Made by a program: the position numbers and the translations under genes
Shown here: in pieces, positions 57,533-64,000 of the stretch
Layout: each line of letters starts with the position of its first letter
Position numbering within the stretch: position 1 is the first letter of the stretch
NCBI GenBank assembly: GCA_039922875.1
Contig: JBDTDV010000067.1
Coordinates: 1-64,000, forward strand
Source of the DNA: JBDTDV01 sp039922875
GTDB lineage: Bacteria > Actinomycetota > Actinomycetes > Actinomycetales > Microbacteriaceae
DNA: 64,000 nt
Reading direction: 5' to 3'
The notes under the pieces: generated by a model
Told to the model about the DNA's origin: nothing
Database searches by the model: none
The model's input: only the letters and a program-made list of their open reading frames with translations

Positions 57533-59626
57533 TTACAGGGAGGCAATCGATTCCTTTGCGGCCGAGACGACAGCCTCCGTGGTCAGGCCGAATTCGCGGT
57601 ACAGGGTTTCGTAGTCTGCCGACGCGCCGAAATGTTCGATCGAGACACTGCGTCCGTGTGGGCCGATATACGGCATCCAGGTCAGTGCGATTCCGGCCTC
57701 GACAGAAACCCGGGCCGATACCGCGGCCGGCAGCACCGATTCGCGATATGCCGCATCCTGCTCTTGGAACCACTCCAGGCATGGGGCGGAGACGACCCGC
57801 GCGTTGACCCCCTCGCCGCGCAGTACCTCGCGCGCCTGGACTGCAAACTGGACCTCCGAGCCGGTCGCGATGATGATCACATCTGGCGTGCCGTCAGGCG
57901 CATCGGCCAGAACGTAGGCGCCCTTCTCGGCATTGGCCGCCGACGCGAACACGTCACCGGATGCCTGGCCGTCGCCGCGCTGGAATACCGGCAGATTCTG
58001 GCGACTCAGCACGATCCCGGCCGGGCCGTCGCGACGCTCCAGCATGCGCTTCCAGGCATAGCCCGTCTCGTTCGCGTCGGCAGGCCGCACGACATCCAGT
58101 CCAGGAATAGCCCGGAGCGAGGCGAGCTGCTCGACCGGCTGATGCGTCGGTCCGTCACCGCCGAGAGCGACCGAATCGTGGGTCCAGACGAAGATCGATG
58201 GCGCCTTCATCAGGGCGGCCAGGCGAATGGCCGGACGCTGGTAGTCGCTGAAGATCAGGAACGTGCCACCGAACGGCCTGGTGTTGCCGTGCAGCACGAT
58301 GCCATTGAGAATTGCCGCCATCGCGTGCTCACGGATCCCGAAGTGCAGGACCCTGCCATACCTGTTGCCGGTCCACTCGTGGGTGGAATGTTCGCTGGGC
58401 ACGAACGAGTCGGCCGAGGTGATGGTGGTGTTGTTCGACCCCGCGAGGTCTGCCGAACCGCCCCACAGTTCCGGGACCACCTCGGCGAGAGCGTTGATCA
58501 CCTTTCCGCTGGCGGCTCGGGTTGAAACATCTTTGTCGGTCGGGAATACCGGCAGGGCGTCCACAATGCCATCCGGCAGCTGGCCGGAGAGGATCCGGTC
58601 AAGCAGGTGCTTACGCTCGGGGTTGGTCTTGGCCCAGGCATCAAACCGCTGGTTCCACTGCTCGTGGTGCGCGCGGCCGCGATCCACCGCTTTCCTGGTG
58701 TGCTCGAGAACCTCCGGGGCTACGTCAAAGGTCTTCTCCGGGTCGAACCCGAGTACTTCCTTCACCGCTGCCAGTTCCTCCGCGCCGAGCGCCGAGCCGT
58801 GGATCGTACCGGTGTTCTGCTTCTTCGGGCTCGGCCAGCCGATGATCGTTCTCAGGATGATCATGGACGGCTGGTCGGTGACGGCCTGGGCGGCCGCGAT
58901 GGCGTCGTTCAACTCGGCGACATCCTCGGAGTACACCCCGGTCTTTTTCCAGTCGACTACCTGGACGTGCCAGTGATAAGCCTCATAGCGCGCCCTCACA
59001 TCCTCGGTGAAGGCGATGTCGGTGTCGTCCTCGATCGAGATCTGATTGCTGTCGTAAATCACGACGAGGTTGCCGAGCTGCTGATGCCCGGCGAGCGAGG
59101 ATGCCTCGCTGGAGACGCCCTCCTGCAGGTCGCCGTCGCTGCAGATCACGTAGACGAAGTGGTCGAAGACGCTTTCTCCGGCCGCAGTGTCCGGGTCGAA
59201 CAGGCCGCGTTCGAAGCGGGACGCGTACGCGAATCCCACGGCAGAGGAGATGCCCTGGCCCAGTGGTCCCGTGGTGATCTCGATCCCCTCGGTGTGTCCG
59301 TACTCTGGGTGCCCCGGGGTCTTCGAGCCCCAGGTTCGCAGAGCCTGCAGATCGGTCAGCTCCAGTCCGTAGCCGCCGAGGAAGAATTGCACGTACTGCG
59401 TCAGTGAGCTGTGCCCGCAGGAGAGGATGAACCGGTCCCTGCCGATCCAGGTCGAATCGCTCGGGTCTGTGCGCATCACCCGTTGGAAAAGCAGGTAGGC
59501 AGCCGGTGCCAGGCTCATCGCCGTGCCCGGGTGTCCATTCCCGACTTTTTCAACCGCGTCAGCCGCGAGAATTCGCGCCGTATCGACGGCGCGATCATCG
59601 ATGGGCTCCCACTGCAAAGCTGCCAT
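57533..59626 (-). CDS. tkt: Transketolase
   Basis: This TPP-dependent enzyme moves two-carbon units between sugar phosphates. It has 697 residues from the ATG at 59626 (MAALQWEPIDDRAVDTAR); the longer open frame upstream has no family similarity. TPP-binding motifs are GNGHPGTAMSLAPAAYLL and the GDGDLQEGV-type VICSDGDLQEGVSSEA. The pyrimidine domain has GIREHAMAAILNGI and THDSVALGGDGPTHQPVEQL, read in two parts; the C-terminal domain contains VIIIATGSEVQFAV. It heads the six-gene operon. Its leader of roughly 150 nt begins near a TATACT box at 59781-59786. Confidence 0.97.
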   Translation of the reverse strand: MAALQWEPIDDRAVDTARILAADAVEKVGNGHPGTAMSLAPAAYLLFQRVMRTDPSDSTWIGRDRFILSCGHSSLTQYVQFFLGGYGLELTDLQALRTWGSKTPGHPEYGHTEGIEITTGPLGQGISSAVGFAYASRFERGLFDPDTAAGESVFDHFVYVICSDGDLQEGVSSEASSLAGHQQLGNLVVIYDSNQISIEDDTDIAFTEDVRARYEAYHWHVQVVDWKKTGVYSEDVAELNDAIAAAQAVTDQPSMIILRTIIGWPSPKKQNTGTIHGSALGAEELAAVKEVLGFDPEKTFDVAPEVLEHTRKAVDRGRAHHEQWNQRFDAWAKTNPERKHLLDRILSGQLPDGIVDALPVFPTDKDVSTRAASGKVINALAEVVPELWGGSADLAGSNNTTITSADSFVPSEHSTHEWTGNRYGRVLHFGIREHAMAAILNGIVLHGNTRPFGGTFLIFSDYQRPAIRLAALMKAPSIFVWTHDSVALGGDGPTHQPVEQLASLRAIPGLDVVRPADANETGYAWKRMLERRDGPAGIVLSRQNLPVFQRGDGQASGDVFASAANAEKGAYVLADAPDGTPDVIIIATGSEVQFAVQAREVLRGEGVNARVVSAPCLEWFQEQDAAYRESVLPAAVSARVSVEAGIALTWMPYIGPHGRSVSIEHFGASADYETLYREFGLTTEAVVSAAKESIASL

Positions 59627-59780
59627 TGGATTCCGACCCTTCTGAGAATGGGCTATGGCCTGATCGGCCTGCCCAGGTGAGATGGCACGCGCCGACATCT
59701 TCGTCACCGGCTCCAGCGTCTGAGAGCGAACCGAAACCGGCGGCCCTAGCGCATTATGGAGTCGGCTAGCGAGCGCTTTC

Positions 59781-59786
59781 AGTATA
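59781..59786 (-). promoter_or_regulatory. Candidate tkt operon -10 box (TATACT)
   Basis: Read on the minus strand, TATACT is near consensus in a GC-rich region; a start near 59774 gives a leader of about 148 nt. The -35 (TGCGTG-like, near 59804-59809) is weak. This would drive the whole pentose phosphate operon. Confidence 0.42.
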
Positions 59787-59853
59787 CGGACCCCGACTAC
59801 GGCCACGCAGGGATGCGCGCCAGGACGTCGGCGCAGGGCCGCGCACGATGACC

Positions 59854-59859
59854 TAGAAT
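59854..59859 (+). promoter_or_regulatory. Candidate ctaB -10 box (TAGAAT)
   Basis: TAGAAT fits TANNNT, lies 43 bp before the ctaB ATG and gives a short leader that holds two copies of AGGGCCAACCGG and a GAGGAG ribosome site. Confidence 0.42.
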
Positions 59860-59865
59860 TGCCGT

Positions 59866-59891
59866 AGGGCCAACCGGCCAGGGCCAACCGG
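59866..59891 (+). repeat. 12-bp direct repeat in the ctaB leader
   Basis: AGGGCCAACCGG occurs at 59866-59877 and 59880-59891, with a 14-bp period. It lies between the candidate -10 box and the ribosome site. Confidence 0.8.
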
Positions 59892-59902
59892 TTAGAGGAG
59901 CA

Positions 59903-60853
59903 ATGGACGTTGCCGTAGATTCCCGCGTCGAGCGCAGCCGCACCCGCTTAACCGGCGCGGTGCTGTCCCGTAAGATCAAGGGCTATTTCTCCCTCACCAA
60001 ACCGCGCGTGATGGAGTTGCTGCTAGTCACGACGGTGCCGGTGATGATTCTGGCTCAGCGTGGCATTCCAGACCTTTGGCTTGTGATCGCTACGGTCGTC
60101 GGTGGTGCCCTCAGTGCCGGGTCCGCGGCATCCTTCAACTGCTACATCGACCGCGACATCGATAAGGTGATGAACCGCACCCAGCACCGGCCGCTGGTCA
60201 CCGGGGATCTCAGCCCCCGGGAAGCGCTGATCTTCTCCTGGGTGCTCGCGGTGGGCTCGACGCTCTGGCTGCTGGTCACCACCAATTGGCTGACCGCTGC
60301 GCTGTCGGTTGCCGCGATCTTCTTCTATGTCGTGATCTACACCCTGATTCTGAAGCGGCGTACGCCGCAGAACATTATTTGGGGCGGCATCGCCGGATGT
60401 TTCCCCGTGCTGATCGGGTGGTCTGCGGTCACCGGATCGTTGACCTGGGCACCGTGGATCCTGTTCGCGGTCATCTTCCTGTGGACGCCGCCGCACTATT
60501 GGCCGCTGTCGATGAAGTATCGGGAGGACTACAAGTCGGTCGGCGTACCCATGCTGGCTGTGGTGCGCGGTCGCCAGGTGGTGGGACTGCAGGTCATTCT
60601 GTACGCCTGGGCAACGGTGGCGTGCTCGCTGCTACTGACCCCCATCGCGCATATGGGAGTGATCTACACGGCGGTCGCGCTGGCATCCGGCGGCTGGTTC
60701 ATCTACGAAACGCACCGGTTGTACAGTCTCGCGATCCGGCACGAGCAGGTATCTCCGATGCGGGTGTTCCACGGCTCGATCAGCTACTTGACGCTACTGT
60801 TCCTGGCGGTCGCTATCGACCCGCTGCTGTTGATCTTCCCCTGCCCTGGCTGA
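59903..60853 (+). CDS. ctaB: Protohaem IX farnesyltransferase (haem O synthase)
   Basis: This membrane prenyltransferase adds a farnesyl group to haem B for cytochrome oxidase. It has 316 residues and about eight to nine transmembrane segments. The prenyl-diphosphate metal-binding motif is NCYIDRDIDKVMNRTQHRPLV, read in two parts; the second motif is REDYKSVGVPML. The ATG at 59903 has AGAGGAG upstream. It is divergent from tkt across 276 bp, which holds both promoters and nothing else recognised. The 3' end overlaps ctaA on the opposite strand by 70 bp. Confidence 0.96.
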   Translation: MDVAVDSRVERSRTRLTGAVLSRKIKGYFSLTKPRVMELLLVTTVPVMILAQRGIPDLWLVIATVVGGALSAGSAASFNCYIDRDIDKVMNRTQHRPLVTGDLSPREALIFSWVLAVGSTLWLLVTTNWLTAALSVAAIFFYVVIYTLILKRRTPQNIIWGGIAGCFPVLIGWSAVTGSLTWAPWILFAVIFLWTPPHYWPLSMKYREDYKSVGVPMLAVVRGRQVVGLQVILYAWATVACSLLLTPIAHMGVIYTAVALASGGWFIYETHRLYSLAIRHEQVSPMRVFHGSISYLTLLFLAVAIDPLLLIFPCPG

Positions 60854-61776
60854 TCCGCGGACACCGGCCGGTCCGGTTTGGTGACCGCTGGGCTGGTCAA
60901 CTTCGACAGCACGACGGCGGTGGCCGCGGCAAGCAACCCGGCCAGTACCATATGCGTCACCACCAACCCGCCCGGCAGTCCGGTGTTCGCCTGGATCAGA
61001 CCGACCCCGATCTGGGCGAACTGGATCAGCAACAGCCACATCGCCGCCATCCGCACCGTCGCAAGCCCGAGGGTGAAGGCTGCGGTGACCAGCACGATCG
61101 TCAGTCCGAACGTGGCGTAGGCGGGCAGGCTGTGAACATGCTGAAGAAGTTCCGAGTTCAGCCCGTTGCGCTGCGCGTTCCGGTCTCCGGCGTGCGGACC
61201 CGATCCGGTGGTCAGAATGCCGACAAGAATGGTCACTCCGGCGAATCCAGCCATCACCCAGGCGACCATGGCGTACCAGGCCGGAACCGCTCGCGTCCGC
61301 GCGCCGGGCGTCGCGTAGATGCGCATCACCAAAATCGCTGACAGCGCAACCAGCGCGATAGACACCACGAAATGCAGCCCGACAACATAAGGATTCAGCT
61401 GACTCAACACCGTGATTCCGCCGACGACACCTTGCAGCGGAATGCTCATGCCCAGTGCGAAGGCGATCCAGAACAGATCGGGCCGCGTCCTGTGCATCCG
61501 AATGACGAATACGAACGCCACGATGACCACCACGATCAGCGCCGCGGAGAGCAGTCGATTGCTGAACTCGATGATGCCGTGGATGCCCATTTCCGGCGTG
61601 TTCGTCAACGACGCGCCGGTGCACTTCGGCCAGGTTGGGCAGCCGAGCCCGGACCCGGTCAGACGTACCGCTCCGCCGGAGGCGATCAGCAGCAGCTGGC
61701 CGATCAGGGAAAGCCAGCCGATGACCCGCACCCGCCGGTCGACGATGCGCGGTAGCCAGTCATAGATCCGATTCAC
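60784..61776 (-). CDS. ctaA: Haem A synthase
   Basis: This membrane monooxygenase converts haem O to haem A. It has 330 residues and eight predicted transmembrane helices. Family motifs are VRLTGSGLGCPTWPKC, IHGIIEFSNRLLSAAL, LHFVVSIALVAL and VTHMVLAGLL; conserved His residues are present. The CP pair of the GCPTWPKC extracytoplasmic loop is visible. The GTG start at 61776 has AGAGGAAG upstream. It converges with ctaB with an overlap of 70 bp, so the last 23 codons of the two genes share DNA. It is divergent from sufB across 335 bp. Confidence 0.94.
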   Translation of the reverse strand: MNRIYDWLPRIVDRRVRVIGWLSLIGQLLLIASGGAVRLTGSGLGCPTWPKCTGASLTNTPEMGIHGIIEFSNRLLSAALIVVVIVAFVFVIRMHRTRPDLFWIAFALGMSIPLQGVVGGITVLSQLNPYVVGLHFVVSIALVALSAILVMRIYATPGARTRAVPAWYAMVAWVMAGFAGVTILVGILTTGSGPHAGDRNAQRNGLNSELLQHVHSLPAYATFGLTIVLVTAAFTLGLATVRMAAMWLLLIQFAQIGVGLIQANTGLPGGLVVTHMVLAGLLAAATAVVLSKLTSPAVTKPDRPVSADQPGQGKINSSGSIATARNSSVK

Positions 61777-62111
61777 GTATCTGATCTTCCTCTACTTGCC
61801 AGGGAACGGACAAAATGCGACCAAAAGTCCGAACTGAATAAAAAGCATTGTGTTGCCTCTTATTATTCTCAGACTCAGCCTGTAGAATCGGGTCTGTTCG
61901 AGAGAAGCGTTCAGCTACGCGTTCGCAGGTCTCCTCGACGCGTGGCAGGGCAACGTAGCTTCGTGTCTTGAGCAATCAAGATACGCACTGTTAGGTACGC
62001 AATCCAGCCATCCGCACGAGCCCGAATCGATAATGGTCGTCTTAGACCGAGATCGAAACGGGAATGATCGCTGAAAGCCAGCGGTTATCCGCGGAGAGGG
62101 AAAGAGGCAAA
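61777..62111. promoter_or_regulatory. 335-bp divergent region between ctaA and sufB
   Basis: No gene is seen here. The left part (61800-61890) is unusually AT-rich for this genome and probably holds the divergent promoters; TAGAAT (61883-61888) is a + strand -10 candidate for suf. The resulting leader of about 215 nt contains two inverted repeats: AGCTACG (61913-61919) with CGTAGCT (61954-61960), and TCTTGA (61966-61971) with TCAAGA (61976-61981, GCAA loop). These may be operators or RNA structures. Confidence 0.45.
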
Positions 62112-63530
62112 ATGTCAGATGTTCTGATCGACCGGCCCGAGCTTGCCAGCCTGGGCGATTACGACTTCGGGTGGGCGGACTCAGACGCCGCAGGCGCATC
62201 CGCGCGCCGTGGACTTTCAGTTGAGGTCGTGACGGATATCTCCAACCTCAAAAAGGAACCGGAGTGGATGCTGAAACGTCGGCTCCGCGCCCTCAGCATC
62301 TACAACCGCAAGCCGATGCCGTCCTGGGGCGCAGATCTCTCCGAACTCGACTTCGAGAACATCAAGTACTTCGTCCGGTCCACGGAGAACCAGGCCGAAT
62401 CCTGGGAGGACCTGCCGGTCGAGATCCGGGACACCTACGAGAAGCTCGGTATTCCGGACGCAGAGCGCAAGCGTCTGATCGGTGGCGTGACCGCACAGTA
62501 CGAGTCCGAGGTTGTCTACCGCCAGATCCGTGACGACCTCACCGCGCAAGGTGTGGTGTTCACCGACACCGACACGGCGCTGCGCGAATACCCAGAACTC
62601 ATGCAGGAATACTTCGGCACCGTGATTCCAGCCGGCGACAACAAGTTCGCCGCGCTGAACACGGCGGTCTGGTCCGGCGGTTCCTTCGTCTACGTTCCGC
62701 CCGGGGTCCACGTCGAGATCCCACTGCAGGCCTACTTCCGGATCAACACCGAGAACATGGGCCAGTTCGAGCGGACCCTGATCATCGCCGATGAGGGCAG
62801 CTACGTGCATTACGTGGAAGGCTGCACCGCGCCGGTGTACACCACGGCATCATTGCACTCCGCCGTCGTCGAGATCGTCGTGAAGAAAAACGCCCGTGTT
62901 CGCTACACCACGATCCAGAACTGGTCGAACAACGTCTACAACCTGGTGACCCAGCGGGCCACTGCGGCCGAGGGCGCCACCATGGAGTGGATCGACGGCA
63001 ACATCGGTTCCAAAGTGACCATGAAGTACCCGTCAGTGTATTTGATGGGCGAACACGCCAAGGGAGAGACGCTGTCGGCCGCATTCGCCGGCCCCGGCCA
63101 GCATCAGGATGCCGGCGCCAAGATGATCCATATGGCCCCGTACACGCAGTCATCCATCGTCTCGAAGTCCGTCGCGCGCGGCGGCGGCAGATCGGGTTAC
63201 CGCGGTGAGGTCAGGGTGGATGCCAACGCGCATCATTCCGCCAACACCGTGCGGTGCGACGCCCTTCTCGTGGACAGAATCTCCCGCTCCGACACCTATC
63301 CATCGATTGACATCCGCGTCGACGACGTGAAACTTGGACACGAAGCGACCGTGTCGCGCGTGAGTGCCGAGCAGTTGTTCTATCTGATGAGCCGTGGCTT
63401 GCCCGAAGACGAGGCGATGGCAATGATCGTGCGGGGATTCATCGAACCCATCGCCCGCGAACTTCCGATGGAATACGCGCTCGAACTCAACAAGCTCATC
63501 GAAATGGGCATGGAAGGATCAGTCGGCTAA
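62112..63530 (+). CDS. sufB: Fe-S cluster assembly protein SufB
   Basis: SufB is the scaffold subunit of the SufBCD complex on which Fe-S clusters are built. It has 472 residues. Family motifs: WMLKRRLRAL, YFGTVIPAGDNKFAALNTAVWSGG (read in two parts), VPPGVHVEIPLQAYFRIN, HYVEGCTAPVY (conserved Cys), WIDGNIGSKVTMKYPS, and the C-terminal GFIEPIARELPMEYALELN. No intein interrupts it, unlike some mycobacterial SufB. The ATG at 62112 follows AGAGG; the longer open frame is rejected. It abuts sufD with no gap. Confidence 0.97.
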   Translation: MSDVLIDRPELASLGDYDFGWADSDAAGASARRGLSVEVVTDISNLKKEPEWMLKRRLRALSIYNRKPMPSWGADLSELDFENIKYFVRSTENQAESWEDLPVEIRDTYEKLGIPDAERKRLIGGVTAQYESEVVYRQIRDDLTAQGVVFTDTDTALREYPELMQEYFGTVIPAGDNKFAALNTAVWSGGSFVYVPPGVHVEIPLQAYFRINTENMGQFERTLIIADEGSYVHYVEGCTAPVYTTASLHSAVVEIVVKKNARVRYTTIQNWSNNVYNLVTQRATAAEGATMEWIDGNIGSKVTMKYPSVYLMGEHAKGETLSAAFAGPGQHQDAGAKMIHMAPYTQSSIVSKSVARGGGRSGYRGEVRVDANAHHSANTVRCDALLVDRISRSDTYPSIDIRVDDVKLGHEATVSRVSAEQLFYLMSRGLPEDEAMAMIVRGFIEPIARELPMEYALELNKLIEMGMEGSVG

Positions 63531-64000
63531 ATGACCGCCGCCCCAACTTCAGTTACAGAAAACAGCCCAGCAGACCAGGCGACTGCCCAAATCCCTGACA
63601 CGAAAGTGGATTCGCGAGGCCCTGACCCGCGCGACCCGAACGGCGAGTGGCGCCTGCTTCCCGTGTTGAGTCGGGCCGACCGTTACTCCTCGGTTCGCGT
63701 TCAAGACTTCCCATCGGTCACCGGTCGGGAAGATGTATGGAAGAACACGCCGATCGCCAAGGTGGCCGATCTGATTTCCGCGGAGCTCGACGGCTCACGC
63801 TACGAGATCAGCACGAAGGCCACCGATGGCGTCACTGTCGAATGGGTCGACCGAACCGACCAGCGGGTCGGTAGCGTCGGCGCGCCGGAAGAGCGCGCAT
63901 CGGCGAATGCCTGGAGCAGCTTCGAGCAAGCCCTGGTCGTCTCGGTCACGGGGGAGGACGCGAAAGAGGTCACGATCTCGCGTGCAGGACTCGGCGCCAC
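63531..64000 (+). CDS. sufD: Fe-S cluster assembly protein SufD (3' truncated by window edge)
   Basis: SufD pairs with SufB in the SufBCD scaffold. Only the first 156 residues are in the window; the frame stays open to the end. The N-terminal region is variable (MTAAPTSVTENSPADQATAQ), then RYSSVRVQDFPSVTGREDVWKNTPIAKV shows the SufD-type motif before the beta-helix. The ATG at 63531 directly follows the sufB stop (TAAATG), so the two are coupled. sufC and downstream genes are expected beyond the window. Confidence 0.92.
   Translation, partial: MTAAPTSVTENSPADQATAQIPDTKVDSRGPDPRDPNGEWRLLPVLSRADRYSSVRVQDFPSVTGREDVWKNTPIAKVADLISAELDGSRYEISTKATDGVTVEWVDRTDQRVGSVGAPEERASANAWSSFEQALVVSVTGEDAKEVTISRAGLGA

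Noticed and set aside
61760..61975. A 71-codon minus-strand frame between ctaA and sufB
   Set aside because: It overlaps the ctaA start, has no ribosome site and no family resemblance; this stretch is better explained as regulatory.

Overview
The window is a 64 kb piece of an actinobacterial chromosome, most likely from the Microbacteriaceae or a close relative. The evidence is high GC, many GTG starts, the actinobacterial markers whiA, rbpA, opcA and an ANTAR response regulator, and a familiar gene order: trp operon-lgt-gltBD-pyk, polA, rpsA-coaE-uvrB-uvrA-uvrC-rapZ-whiA, gap-pgk-tpiA-secG-rbpA facing pgl-opcA-zwf-pgi-tal-tkt, then ctaB/ctaA and suf. The genus cannot be fixed from the sequence alone. 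Nearly all of it is core metabolism; no phage, CRISPR array, defence island or secondary-metabolite cluster was seen.

Layout. 1-5.8 kb: the end of trpE, two small membrane proteins, trpC, trpB, trpA and lgt. 5.9-13.5 kb: glutamate synthase (gltB, gltD) and pyruvate kinase. 13.5-16.4 kb: a secreted LolA-like protein coupled to an ABC ATPase and permease. 16.4-23.7 kb: a carboxylesterase, tRNA-Leu(CAA), a PdtaR-type regulator, a hotdog thioesterase, polA and a DUF885 peptidase-like protein. 23.7-30.1 kb: a molybdenum block (moeA, DUF6457, mobA, a cupin and OsmC on the minus strand; fdhD and a YdeP-type formate dehydrogenase on the plus strand). 30.1-34.1 kb: aconitase, an AhpD-like protein and a cysteine-containing HTH repressor. 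34.2-35.6 kb: one IS element, the only mobile DNA found. 35.7-46.8 kb: rpsA, coaE, the complete uvrBAC set, rapZ and whiA. 46.9-51.4 kb: superoxide dismutase and lower glycolysis, then secG and rbpA. 51.4-59.6 kb (minus strand): a near-complete pentose phosphate operon in the order tkt-tal-pgi-zwf-opcA-pgl. 59.9-64 kb: haem O and haem A synthesis, then the start of the suf Fe-S operon.

Genes are packed into operons with at least seven 4-nt ATGA/GTGA stop-start overlaps. Several plus-strand genes appear leaderless, with a TANNNT -10 box 6-7 nt before the start codon. At four operon breaks the upstream stop codon is itself the first three bases of such a box.

The most distinctive signals are local: the IS element with two nested repeat units at each end; a palindrome over the promoter of the HTH repressor; a DUF885 gene whose first 45 bases are three tandem start-codon repeats; a short leader ORF overlapping the secG start; and a structured leader before sufB with no sufR-like gene next to it. 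I found no convincing wholly new multigene system.
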